DNA from: Chloroflexota bacterium
Lineage (GTDB): Bacteria; Chloroflexota; Anaerolineae; Anaerolineales; DRMV01
Reading direction: 5' to 3'
DNA length: 25,570 bases
Assembly (NCBI GenBank): GCA_013153335.1
Contig: JAADEP010000034.1
Coordinates: 1 to 25,570, forward strand
A program made the translations under genes and the position numbers. Position 1 is the first letter of the stretch; each line of letters begins with the position of its first letter. Below the pieces are notes generated by a model. It saw only the letters and a list, made by a program, of their open reading frames with translations, was not told where the DNA came from and did no database searches. Shown here piece by piece: positions 1 to 7,092 of the stretch.

Positions 1-218
1 CGGGTAACCGTCGTGGCCAGGCAACCCCCGCCGGGAGCAAGGCCAAGCAGGCGCGAAGGGGCCGCAAGGCCCCGGGGTGTGGCCCGCACCCCTTGAGCGC
101 CGGGTGGGCCGCGTAGATAGATGACCACCCCCGTCGAGGCCGGGCCGCATCCCTTCGGTCCCCCGAAGGCGGCTCGCTCGACGGGACAGAATGCGGCTTA
201 CAGGCTACCCGAACCTTT
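1..218 (+). ncRNA. rnpB: RNase P RNA (3' part, 5' end outside window)
   Basis: This is the catalytic RNA of ribonuclease P, which matures the 5' ends of tRNAs. Three conserved blocks of bacterial RNase P RNA appear in the right order. GGGAGCAAGGCCAAGCAG at 33-50 corresponds to the E. coli block GGAGCAAGGCCAAATAGG. GTAGATAGATGACC at about 113-126 corresponds to the block before the last helices. ACAGAATGCGGCTTACAG at 186-203 is the near-3'-terminal block (E. coli ACAGAACCCGGCTTAT). Between the last two, CCCGTCGA (131-138) and TCGACGGG (177-184) can pair to close an additional helix. The 5' half lies upstream of the window. The 3' end is estimated from the 15 or so bases that follow the last block in E. 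coli and may be off by 10-20 nt. No U-rich terminator is evident immediately downstream. Confidence 0.9.
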
Positions 219-445
219 CGGGGGACCCCTGCAGGCCAGGCCGCAAGGCCAAGGCAGGGCCCAGCACCGTCGCTACGTCGCAAATCGGCCGCGAAGCTTC
301 GCCGCTTCGGAGGCATCAACGATACAACAAGGCCTTATCCCCTGGACAACGATCCGATGTACGGCCTGAGTCTCAAACGGCAGCCCTCTCCGTCGGTTGG
401 GCCCAAATCCCTTATCCTCACTCATCTCATCGCAGGAGGAGTGCC

Positions 446-523
446 ATGAAGCGCTTTCTGCCCGTCGTGCTGACCCTCTTGGCCTTCGCGACCGTCTTGG
501 CGGCCTGCAGCGGCGCGATGTAG
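446..523 (+). CDS. Miniature lipoprotein-like peptide (25 aa)
   Basis: A 25-codon ORF preceded by a strong ribosome site (GCAGGAGGAGTGCC-ATG, AGGAGG 6-9 nt before the ATG). It encodes Met-Lys-Arg, a hydrophobic stretch of about 14 residues, and a lipobox VLAAC with Cys21, followed only by Ser-Gly-Ala-Met and a TAG stop. Signal peptidase II processing would leave a lipidated pentapeptide. The layout resembles entericidin-type small lipoproteins but is even shorter, and no family assignment is possible. The cistron is followed 32 nt later by a very stable hairpin with a T-run (556-631), so it looks like a complete monocistronic unit rather than the start of a larger gene. The alternative is the remnant of a degraded substrate-binding lipoprotein, but nothing recognisable follows the stop codon in any frame. 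Function unknown. Confidence 0.55.
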   Translation: MKRFLPVVLTLLAFATVLAACSGAM

Positions 524-555
524 TCCTGAGTTGACCTAAACGAGAAGATACATCC

Positions 556-631
556 GGGGCCTCGTCCCCAGAGCCAGGAGAGGGCGGTAGGGCTCGACCG
601 CATGGCTCGGGGGCGAGGCCCCCTGGTTTTT
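556..631 (+). terminator. Long hairpin with T5 tail after the mini-lipoprotein gene
   Basis: The left arm GGGGCCTCGTCCCCAGAGCC (556-575) pairs with the right arm GGCTCGGGGGCGAGGCCCC (604-622), with two imperfections. Inside, GCGGT (583-587) and ACCGC (597-601) can form a second stem. The structure is followed by CTGG and TTTTT (627-631). This fits an intrinsic terminator for the plus-strand cistron at 446-523. The unusual length (about 67 nt) also leaves open a small structured RNA. Confidence 0.55.
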
Positions 632-765
632 AACGCGTTGCCCCGGCTTGCGGTTACAGGCTCTCGCCGCGGTTTGCGCCTCGGTGGGCCCAAACCGGGC
701 GCGTCCGACCCCGACCGCTCACGCCGGGCTGCCCCCGTCCGTTCCCTGAGCTCCGCGTCGGCGGA

Positions 766-800
766 AAACGAAACGGCGAGGCGCGCGGCCTCGCCGTTTG
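766..800 (-). terminator. Intrinsic terminator of the metal-ATPase operon
   Basis: A perfect 12-bp stem AAACGGCGAGGC (771-782) / GCCTCGCCGTTT (788-799) with a 5-nt loop lies 45 nt beyond the stop of the minus-strand ATPase gene. Read on the minus strand, the stem ends in TTT and is followed by CGTTTTCC, a usable U-tract. It probably ends transcription of the regulator-ATPase operon. Confidence 0.75.
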
Positions 801-844
801 AGCTTGGAGCCTGGGTGGCTGGCCCAGAACCGTTAGGCCGTCGG

Positions 845-2785
845 TTAGATGCGGGCACGCAGCAAGCGCAAGCCGTTGAGTACCACCGCGACCGTGCTGC
901 CTTCGTGGCCTACCGTCGCTATCGGCAGCGGTAGGTCGGCCAGGAAAGTCGCGGTCACGAGCACCACGATGGTCGCGATGGCAAAGGCCAGGTTCTGCTG
1001 AATGGTGCGCCGCGTCTTGTGCGCCAACCGAATCGCGTAGGGAATGTGCCGCAAATCGTCGCCCATGAGCACCACGTCCGCGGTCTCGAGCGCGACGTCG
1101 GTGCCGCCCGCGCCCATCGCGATGCCCACAGTGGCCTTGGCCAGCGCGGGCGCGTCGTTCACGCCGTCGCCCACCATGGCTACGTTTTCGTACTCTTCCC
1201 GCAACCGCTCGATGGCCGTGACCTTGTCTTCGGGCAACAGGTTCGCGATGTAGGCGTCCAGCCCGGCCTGTCGCGCGATGGACGCGGCGACGCGCTCGTT
1301 GTCGCCCGTGAGCATGATGACCTTGATGCCCATGCCCTGAAGGGTTTGAATGACCTCGCGCGCGTGGGGCCGCAGCGTATCCGCGATCGCGATCATCGCG
1401 ATCCATTGCCCGTGGTCTGCGTCATAGGCCAAGATGACCGTGTTGCCTTCCTCTTCCCAGGCCTGCATTTGGGCCTGCAGCTCGTCTGGCAGCTCGACGC
1501 CCCGCTCGCGGAACAGGCGCAGGTTCCCGATCCAAAGGGTGTGGCCTTCGACCTGGCCCTCCACCCCGCGGCCCGGCAGAGCCCGCACTTCGCGCGCCTG
1601 GGGCCAGGTGATCCCGCGGGCTTCAGCGGCCTGCACGATGGCCTTTGCCAGCGCGTGCTCCGAATGGGCTTCTAAGGCCGCGAGCCAACGCCAAACTTCG
1701 TTCTCGTCCATGCCGTTCAGCACTTTCAACGCGCGCACCCGCGGCTTGCCTTCGGTGAGGGTGCCCGTCTTGTCAAACGCGATCGCGCGCAGCGTGGCCA
1801 TGTCTTCGAGGTACACCCCGCCTTTGATGAGGATGCCGCGTCGCGCGGCATGGGCCAACGCGGCAATGATGCTCGCCGGCGTGGAAATGACCAACGCGCA
1901 AGGCGAGGCCGCGACCAGCCACAGCATGGCCTTGTAGAAGGCGTCGTGGTACGAATACCCAAAGGCCAGGGGCAGGCCGACGGTCAACACGCCTGCCATG
2001 GCCAGGACAAACACCGCGTACCGGCGCTCGAAGGCTTCGAGGCGGCGCTGGCTGCGCGCTTTGGACTCTTGCGCTTCTTCGACCATGCGCACGATCTTGG
2101 CCAGCGTGGTGTCTTCGACTCGGCGGGTGACCTGCACCTCCAACGCGCCCGTGCCGTTTACGGTCCCCGCGAAGACCTGGCTCCCGGGTTCTTTGTAGAC
2201 CGGCGTGGACTCACCCGTGATGGGCGATTGGTCGACTTCGGACGCGCCTTGCAGCACCACGCCGTCAATGGGGAAGCGTTCGCCGGGCCGGACCAGAACC
2301 CGTTCGCCCACTTGGAGCGATTCCACCGGGACTTCGACCCAGCGCCCTTCGCGGTGTACCGTCGCGACCGGGGGCCGGAGGTCCAACAAGGCCTCGATCG
2401 CGCGACGGTTGCGGTCCAGCGCGTAAGCCTGCAAGGTGTTCGAGAGCGAGAACAAGAACAAGAGCATGGCGCCTTCGGCCGCGTGGCCGATGTAGGCCGC
2501 CCCCAACGCAGCCGAGACCATGAGCAGGTCTACGTCGAGCTCGTGCTCATACCATAATTGTTTGAGGCCCGAAATCAGGGCCGGGATGCCGCCGGCCAGA
2601 TACGCGACCCCATACGCGAGGTTGGACGCGAGGGGGGCCTGCCCCCATTTTTCCAGGCCGTAGCCCAGCACCAACGCGACGAAAGTCAGACCGGTGAGGA
2701 ACCAATCGCGTTGCATCGCGTCCATGGTCCAAAAGCGAAAGCGAGACTTTTTGGTGGTCGTTAGCACGGCAGTGGGTTGGCTCAT
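845..2785 (-). CDS. P1B-4-type heavy-metal efflux P-type ATPase
   Basis: Integral membrane pump of 646 aa that couples ATP hydrolysis to transition-metal export. Visible landmarks in order are: paired N-terminal TM segments (about 30-110); the actuator TGES loop (190-193); an SPC metal-site motif in TM6 (294-296); the DKTGT phosphorylation site with Asp338; a GDGVNDAP hinge; and HEGST in the last TM pair (627-631). SPC together with HEG(S/G)T and the absence of an N-terminal CxxC metal-binding domain is the signature of subgroup P1B-4 (CoaT, CtpD, PfeT/FrvA). Members export Co(II), Zn(II) or Fe(II). The start chosen is the ATG at 2785, because AAGGAGT sits 7 nt upstream. An in-frame ATG at 2818 lies inside the regulator gene and has no ribosome site. 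The gene follows the PerR-like regulator by 10 nt. PfeT-type iron exporters are PerR/Fur controlled, so Fe(II) efflux is my preferred inference; Co or Zn remain possible. Confidence 0.93.
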   Translation of the reverse strand: MSQPTAVLTTTKKSRFRFWTMDAMQRDWFLTGLTFVALVLGYGLEKWGQAPLASNLAYGVAYLAGGIPALISGLKQLWYEHELDVDLLMVSAALGAAYIGHAAEGAMLLFLFSLSNTLQAYALDRNRRAIEALLDLRPPVATVHREGRWVEVPVESLQVGERVLVRPGERFPIDGVVLQGASEVDQSPITGESTPVYKEPGSQVFAGTVNGTGALEVQVTRRVEDTTLAKIVRMVEEAQESKARSQRRLEAFERRYAVFVLAMAGVLTVGLPLAFGYSYHDAFYKAMLWLVAASPCALVISTPASIIAALAHAARRGILIKGGVYLEDMATLRAIAFDKTGTLTEGKPRVRALKVLNGMDENEVWRWLAALEAHSEHALAKAIVQAAEARGITWPQAREVRALPGRGVEGQVEGHTLWIGNLRLFRERGVELPDELQAQMQAWEEEGNTVILAYDADHGQWIAMIAIADTLRPHAREVIQTLQGMGIKVIMLTGDNERVAASIARQAGLDAYIANLLPEDKVTAIERLREEYENVAMVGDGVNDAPALAKATVGIAMGAGGTDVALETADVVLMGDDLRHIPYAIRLAHKTRRTIQQNLAFAIATIVVLVTATFLADLPLPIATVGHEGSTVAVVLNGLRLLRARI

Positions 2786-2795
2786 GCGATACTCC

Positions 2796-3308
2796 TTATT
2801 CCGAGGGTGGATTGTCATCCGCTGGGTTTTGGCGTTGACATTCGGGGCAGACCCCGTAATAGACCAGGCGGGCGCCCAGGATTTTGAACCCAGACGCTTC
2901 GGCCACGCGACTTCGCCATGCGCCGACTTCGGGCATGGGCAGGTCGATCACGCGGTGACAAACCAGGCACGCGAGGTTGATGTGCGGTTCGGTGTTGGTT
3001 TCGTAGTGCACCGCGCGGTCCCCCGCGCCGCCGAGCGCGTAGACCAGCCCCAGCCGCACCAAGACGTCTAGCGTGTTATAAACGGTGGTGAGGCTCAGCG
3101 AAGGGAATTGGGGCTTGAGCGCCTCATAAATCTGCTGCGCGGTGGGATGGGCGTCGGTACGCGCCAGGTAATGGCAGATCGCGCGGCGTTGCGCGGTCAG
3201 GCGCAACCCCGCTGCCTGCAGGGCTTCGAGAAAACGCGCTTCTCGTTGCGCGGCCGCGGCTTCGTACGAAGTCGTGGGTTGGGATTGGGTCGTCGCGTGT
3301 CCAGTCAT
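2796..3308 (-). CDS. Fur-family regulator, PerR-like
   Basis: Metal-dependent DNA-binding repressor of 170 aa with an N-terminal winged helix (about 25-95) and a C-terminal dimerisation domain. The structural Zn site is complete as two CxxC pairs (Cys114/Cys117 and Cys154/Cys157), in PerR-like surroundings (YGVCPEC). Aligning with B. subtilis PerR by eye, His54 (HPTA) matches His37, His109 matches His91 and Asp122 matches the sensing Asp104, but Glu103 replaces Asp85 and Asn111 replaces His93. It is therefore PerR-like with an altered regulatory site; peroxide sensing cannot be taken for granted. The start is the ATG at 3308 with GGAGAGG 6 nt upstream; a longer in-frame start at 3389 would run through the promoter. 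It is the first gene of the operon with the ATPase and is probably autoregulated through the overlapping operator at 3326-3340. Confidence 0.92.
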   Translation of the reverse strand: MTGHATTQSQPTTSYEAAAAQREARFLEALQAAGLRLTAQRRAICHYLARTDAHPTAQQIYEALKPQFPSLSLTTVYNTLDVLVRLGLVYALGGAGDRAVHYETNTEPHINLACLVCHRVIDLPMPEVGAWRSRVAEASGFKILGARLVYYGVCPECQRQNPADDNPPSE

Positions 3309-3325
3309 TTGTAACCTCTCCAAAC

Positions 3326-3340
3326 TTGGAATGATTCTAA
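3326..3340 (-). promoter_or_regulatory. PerR/Fur-box-like operator
   Basis: On the minus strand the sequence reads TTAGAAT-C-ATTCCAA, a 7-1-7 inverted repeat with 6 of 7 base pairs symmetric. It matches the PerR-box consensus TTATAATnATTATAA at 11-12 of 14 defined positions. It covers the -10 element of the promoter that serves the Fur-family gene, the expected position for autorepression. Which metal or signal releases the repressor is not visible. Confidence 0.75.
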
Positions 3341-3362
3341 AGTATTTGCCCCTTGCTGTCAA
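3334..3362 (-). promoter_or_regulatory. Sigma70-type promoter of the regulator-ATPase operon
   Basis: The minus strand carries a perfect -35 TTGACA (3362-3357), a 17-nt spacer and -10 TAGAAT (3339-3334). Transcription would start near 3327, about 20 nt before the ribosome start codon at 3308, and the leader includes the GGAGAGG site. The -10 lies inside the operator. Confidence 0.8.
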
Positions 3363-3378
3363 GGGGCAAAAGAAAAAA

Positions 3379-3812
3379 GGGGCAGGCAAATCCCATGCCG
3401 CGGGCGACGGAACCCGCGCTTGGTTTGCGAGCGGCGGAACCTGCGCGCATGATTCGCAGGCGGCGGAACCTACCCTGACCCGCGGGCGGCTGAACCCGCC
3501 CGCTAGAAATTCCCCGCCCTCCGCATGCCCGCACGTTGGGCTGGATAATTCGCGCGCAATTTTATACTAGCCGCGGGCTTCCAGCCCGCGGCGCCTTCGG
3601 CGCGCGAGTGCACCCATGGCCACGGGGCGCGGGGATTCGCGGGCGGCTGAACCTGCGCTTGCCCCGCGGGCGGCGGAACCCGCGCCTTGCCCGCGGGCGG
3701 CTGAACCCGCCCGCTATCCTCGCCGCCGCGCGTCGTGCCTGGCTCAACCGCGACAGCGCCCTATGTCTCCCCCTTCGCCACGTGACCGTTTCTACAAAAT
3801 TTGCGTGCACCC
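3379..3812 (+). mobile_element. MITE-like composite repeat element, copy A (434 bp)
   Basis: Copy A of a four-copy family in this window. The left end reads GGGGCAGGCAAAT (3379-3391). The right end, read inverted, is GGGTGCACGCAAAT, so the ends form an imperfect terminal inverted repeat. The element is flanked by a perfect 9-bp direct repeat AAGAAAAAA (3370-3378 and 3813-3821), which looks like a target-site duplication. Inside are GC-rich stem-loops of the form GCGGGCGG-N6-CCGCCCGC (3482-3503 and 3693-3714), a stem CCGCGGGC-N5-GCCCGCGG after ATTTTATACTAG (about 3559-3593), and GCGGCGGAACC tracts. The conserved right-end module (about 3741-3812) starts with GGCTCAACCGCGAC. No convincing protein is encoded, so any transposase would have to act in trans. 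It fills the gap between the PerR-like gene and cdd. Confidence 0.7.
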
Positions 3813-3850
3813 AAGAAAAAAGAAAGTGAGGACCGGGTGCGATCCTCCAG
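3813..3850 (-). terminator. Probable terminator of the glmU-CBS-cdd operon
   Basis: About 45 nt past the cdd stop on the minus strand, GAGGA/TCCTC (3828-3832 / 3843-3847, 10-nt loop) forms a short stem followed by ACTTTCTTTTTTCTT. The stem is weak at 5 bp but the U-tract is long. The A/T run is also the 9-bp duplication that borders element A, so the element inserted at the terminator tail. Confidence 0.5.
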
Positions 3851-3895
3851 TTGGGGTGGGGCGAGGGGAACGGCCTGGGGCCGCGCAGGCGTGGG

Positions 3896-4303
3896 TTAGG
3901 TCGACGGGAGGTCGGCCGCGCTGAAGGAATAGGGGAGCAAATCGGCCAGGTCGACCTCGCGCACCACGCGGCCTTGCGCGTCGACCAACAGGATGGGGAG
4001 GTGCTCGGCGAACTCGCGCAAGGTCTGCCGGCACGCGCCACAGGGAGCGACGCCGGTCTCGCTCGCGACCGCCAAGGCCCGAAACTCGCGTCGCCCTTCG
4101 CTGACCGCTTTGGCCACCGCGACGCGCTCCGCACAAATGCCCAAAGGGTAGACCGCGTTTTCAACGTTCGCGCCCGTGACCAAAGTCCCGTCGGCGAGCA
4201 AGAGCGCAGCCCCAACGTGGTAGTGCGAATACGGCGCGTACGCGCGTTCTCGCGCGGCCAGGGCCGCCGCGACCAAAGCCTCTCGTTCATCCGGACGTAG
4301 CAT
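3896..4303 (-). CDS. cdd: Cytidine deaminase
   Basis: Zn-dependent hydrolytic deaminase (cytidine/deoxycytidine to uridine/deoxyuridine) of the cytosolic pyrimidine salvage pathway. At 135 aa it has the length of the small homotetrameric type. The catalytic core is complete: NVENA followed by Cys57-Ala-Glu59 (proton-shuttling Glu) and the P-Cys88-G-A-Cys91-R zinc ligands, giving the three-Cys site of tetrameric Cdd. The N-terminal YAPYSHYHVGAAL stretch is also typical. An AGGAGG ribosome site 7 nt before the ATG lies inside the upstream CBS-protein gene, whose 3' end it overlaps by 17 nt, so the two are probably translationally coupled. Confidence 0.95.
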   Translation of the reverse strand: MLRPDEREALVAAALAARERAYAPYSHYHVGAALLLADGTLVTGANVENAVYPLGICAERVAVAKAVSEGRREFRALAVASETGVAPCGACRQTLREFAEHLPILLVDAQGRVVREVDLADLLPYSFSAADLPST

Positions 4304-5582
4304 GCTTCGCCTCCTGGGTGTCCGTTTCCGCTTCCGCCGGCTTGCGATGGGGCCGCAAGGTGACGCTGAGGATGCGTTGCCCCTCGACTTCGTCCACGAT
4401 GAGCTCCCATTCGCCCTCGATTACCCGATCGCCCGGCTTGGGCACCCGTCCCAGACGGGTATAGATCAAGCCGCCCAGGGTGTCGGCTACATGGCGTTCA
4501 AAGTGGGTCTGCAGCTGGTCGTTCACGTCATCCAGATCCATGCGCGCCGGACACCGATACGCGCCGTTGCCCAGGGGTTTGCACTCCATCGCGGGCTGTT
4601 TGTCGTATTCGTCTTGAATCTCGCCCACGATCTCTTCGACGATATCCTCAAGGGTGACCAGCCCGGCCACGCCGCCATATTCGTCGATCACAATAGCCAT
4701 GTGGGTACGGCGCTGCTGCATTTCGCGCAAGAGGTCGTCGGCCCGCTTCGATTCGGGGACGAAGTACGGCTCTCGCAGCAAGGCCCGTAAGGAGGGCTGC
4801 TCGCCGTGGCTCAAATGGCAATATTTGAGCAGCTCTTTCGCGTAGAGCACGCCGAGGATGTTGTCGATGTGGCCATCGTAGACCGGCACGCGCGAATAGC
4901 CGGTCCGCAGCAACAGGTCTACGGCCTCTCGCAGCGGGGTATGGACGTCGAGCGCGACCATGTCGACCCGCGGGACCATGATCTCGCGGGCGAGGGTGAA
5001 CTGCAGCCGCGAGATCGCGGTCAGCATGCGTTGGTGTTGGGGATCGAGCTCGCCGCTCGCGAGGTCGAGCAGGCGCTGGAACATGGACGGGCTCAAGGCC
5101 GTGGCGCGCTCGGACTCGGGCGGAAAGTGGCGCTGCAGCCATGTCGCCAGGGGCATGAGCAGCCGCGTGACCCAAAGGGCCCAGGGCGCGAGCCGGGGCG
5201 CCAGGCGTGGGCGCCGTCGACGCGCGTACACGTCGACCAGGAGCTCAGACAGCGCGAGGGCCAGCCAGCCGACCACGACCCAGATCAGGTTCCGCGTCGC
5301 GGGGATCAGACCCCATTGCGCGAGCAGCCATAACCACGCGAGCAGCCACGCGCCGTGTCCCAACGTCAAGCCCAGGCGAACGGCCAGGGCCAGCGCGCTT
5401 CGGCGTTCGAGCACTTGGGCCAGGGCCGCGGTGCGCGCGGCGCGGTGGTGCAACAGCGCGCGCAAATCACCGACCGGCGCGCGTAAGAGCGCGGCCTGAA
5501 TCGCGACGAGCAGCCAATCCCACGCGAGCAAAATCAGCAACAGCACCAAGGGCAACCAGAGGGAGGAGGGGATGGTTTCCAT
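4287..5582 (-). CDS. CNNM/CorC-HlyC-type membrane protein with CBS pair
   Basis: 431 aa. The N-terminal half has three or four hydrophobic segments (about 8-30, 68-90, 97-116, 135-148) in the place of a DUF21/CNNM domain. Next come a CBS pair (about 195-320, including VPRVDMVALD, YSRVPVYD, HMAIVIDEYGG and LVTLEDIVEEIVGEI) and a C-terminal CorC_HlyC domain (about 335-415). Family members are implicated in Mg2+/Co2+ efflux or resistance; the old label haemolysin is misleading. The membrane domain is divergent: where DUF21 usually has a GE..PK-type motif this protein reads SELLVDVYA, so transport activity is uncertain. It starts 13 nt after the glmU stop with only a weak GGAG near the start, which suggests coupling to glmU. 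Confidence 0.85.
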   Translation of the reverse strand: METIPSSLWLPLVLLLILLAWDWLLVAIQAALLRAPVGDLRALLHHRAARTAALAQVLERRSALALAVRLGLTLGHGAWLLAWLWLLAQWGLIPATRNLIWVVVGWLALALSELLVDVYARRRRPRLAPRLAPWALWVTRLLMPLATWLQRHFPPESERATALSPSMFQRLLDLASGELDPQHQRMLTAISRLQFTLAREIMVPRVDMVALDVHTPLREAVDLLLRTGYSRVPVYDGHIDNILGVLYAKELLKYCHLSHGEQPSLRALLREPYFVPESKRADDLLREMQQRRTHMAIVIDEYGGVAGLVTLEDIVEEIVGEIQDEYDKQPAMECKPLGNGAYRCPARMDLDDVNDQLQTHFERHVADTLGGLIYTRLGRVPKPGDRVIEGEWELIVDEVEGQRILSVTLRPHRKPAEAETDTQEAKHATSG

Positions 5583-5595
5583 GTCGAACTCGCGT

Positions 5596-6996
5596 TTACT
5601 CCAAAGGCTCGGAGGGCTTCGGTCGAGGCAGGCGCCGGATCACCCGCGCGGGCACGCCAACGGCCAAGGTGTAGGGCGGCACGTCCTTGGTCACCACAGC
5701 CCCCGCGCCCGTGCGCGCGCCTTCCCCAATGCGAATGGGCGCGACCAGCATGGTGTCGCTGCCGATGAACGCGTGCGCGCCAATGTAGGTGGGGTGCTTG
5801 CGTTCGCCATCGTAATTGCACGTGATCGTGCCCGCGCCGATGTTGACCCCCTCTTCGATGGTTGCGTCGCCGATGTAAGAAAAGTGCCCCATTTTCACCC
5901 CAGGGCCGAGGTAGGCGTTTTTGACCTCGCCGAAGTTGCCCATGTGGACGCCCCGGGCCAGATGCGCGCCCTTGCGCAAATGGCTATAGGGCCCGATGTC
6001 GACGTCGTCTTCTACCACGGCTTCTTCGATCACCGACGCGAAAATGCGGCACCGATCGCCGACGCGGGAATCGCGGATGTAGGTGTTGGGCCCGATATCG
6101 CTCTCTTCGCCGATGACGGTTTTGCCGATGAGGTAGGAGTCAGGCCATACCACGGTGTCTTGGCCCAGGGTGACTGTATCCTCGACATAGGTGCGATCCG
6201 GGTCGATAAAAGTCACGCCTGCTTGCATCCATCGCTCGAGGATGCGTTGCTGCATGGCTCGGGCCGCGCGCGCCAATTGGCCGCGCGTGTTTACGCCCAG
6301 GGCTTCGGTGGGGTCATCCATGGGCAGCGCGCGTACCTCAAGCCCTTGTTGCACCGCCAGGGCAATGGTGTCGGTCAGGTAATACTCTCCTTTGGGCGAG
6401 AGGGGCAGGCGGGGCAGGTTGGTGACCAACCAGCGGGCGTCAAAGGCATACACGCCCACGTTGAGCTCGCGAATCGCGCGTTGCTCTGGCGTGGCGTGGG
6501 CCTCCTCCACGATCGCGAGGACCCGACCATCCGCGTCTCGAATCACCCGGCCAAACCCTTGCGACTCGGGCCGGATCACGGTCAGCAAGGTGATTGGCCC
6601 CAAATGGGCGCGGTGGGCCTGCAGCAGGGCTTGCAGGGTCTCCGCGCGCAAGAGAGGCATATCCCCGTTGGTCACGATGACCGTCTGAATTTGGTCCACC
6701 GGGATGGCTTCCAGCGCGCGGCGTACCGCGTCGCCGGTGCCCATCGGCGGGTCTTGGTATACGTAGTGCGCCCGGTCTGGCCCTAAGGCGTTGCGGACCA
6801 CTTCGGCCTGGTGCCCGATCACCAAGACGGGCTTGCTGCCCAAGGCCTGTTCGACCGCGCGCAAGGCATACTCGACCATGGGGCGGCCCAAAAGGGGGTG
6901 CAGCACCTTGGGCCGTTTGGATTTCATACGCGTGCCTTTCCCCGCGGCCAGCACGATCCCTAAGGTCTCAGGCCAGCGCGTTTCCCGGGATGTCAT
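5596..6996 (-). CDS. glmU: Bifunctional GlcNAc-1-P uridyltransferase / GlcN-1-P acetyltransferase
   Basis: Cytosolic two-step enzyme that makes UDP-N-acetylglucosamine for peptidoglycan and other glycans: acetylation of glucosamine-1-phosphate, then uridylyl transfer. At 466 aa it is full length. The N-terminal pyrophosphorylase domain has the nucleotide loop LAAGKGTRMKS (16-26) with the following RPKVLHPLLGRPM. The C-terminal left-handed beta-helix is rich in hexapeptide repeats and carries the GHFSYIGD segment (catalytic His equivalent to E. coli His363), NIGAGTITCNYDG and GSDTMLVAP. GGGAGG lies 9 nt before the ATG. It is first in an operon with the CBS membrane protein and cdd. A single-domain sugar nucleotidyltransferase is excluded by the complete acetyltransferase site. 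Confidence 0.96.
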   Translation of the reverse strand: MTSRETRWPETLGIVLAAGKGTRMKSKRPKVLHPLLGRPMVEYALRAVEQALGSKPVLVIGHQAEVVRNALGPDRAHYVYQDPPMGTGDAVRRALEAIPVDQIQTVIVTNGDMPLLRAETLQALLQAHRAHLGPITLLTVIRPESQGFGRVIRDADGRVLAIVEEAHATPEQRAIRELNVGVYAFDARWLVTNLPRLPLSPKGEYYLTDTIALAVQQGLEVRALPMDDPTEALGVNTRGQLARAARAMQQRILERWMQAGVTFIDPDRTYVEDTVTLGQDTVVWPDSYLIGKTVIGEESDIGPNTYIRDSRVGDRCRIFASVIEEAVVEDDVDIGPYSHLRKGAHLARGVHMGNFGEVKNAYLGPGVKMGHFSYIGDATIEEGVNIGAGTITCNYDGERKHPTYIGAHAFIGSDTMLVAPIRIGEGARTGAGAVVTKDVPPYTLAVGVPARVIRRLPRPKPSEPLE

Positions 6997-7045
6997 TTAC
7001 CGCTTCCTCCCAAAACCGTTTTTTCACCCCACGCGTTGCGCCCCA

Positions 7046-7054
7046 ATTGTAGCA
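7046..7054 (-). promoter_or_regulatory. Extended -10 promoter candidate for glmU operon
   Basis: The minus strand reads TGC-TACAAT, an extended -10 (TGn-TAnnnT), about 50 nt before the glmU start. No good -35 hexamer is seen 16-18 nt upstream, which extended -10 promoters can lack. It lies between element B and glmU and is the only credible promoter in that gap. Confidence 0.4.
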
Positions 7055-7092
7055 TAGCCTTGGCTCTTCCTGAGGATGGTTGGCTTCGACCC

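Noticed and set aside
121..523. Open frames of 82 and 110 codons over 121-523
   Set aside because: They run through rnpB and lack ribosome sites at their starts; only the last 25 codons of the second, with their own AGGAGG, are credible.
654..1406. 250-codon minus frame overlapping the ATPase 3' end
   Set aside because: It is an Arg/Gly/His-rich shadow frame of a GC-rich gene, with no ribosome site and no recognisable domain.
2786..2818. Upstream ATG (2818) for the metal ATPase
   Set aside because: It lies inside the regulator gene without a ribosome site, whereas the ATG at 2785 has AAGGAGT at ideal spacing.
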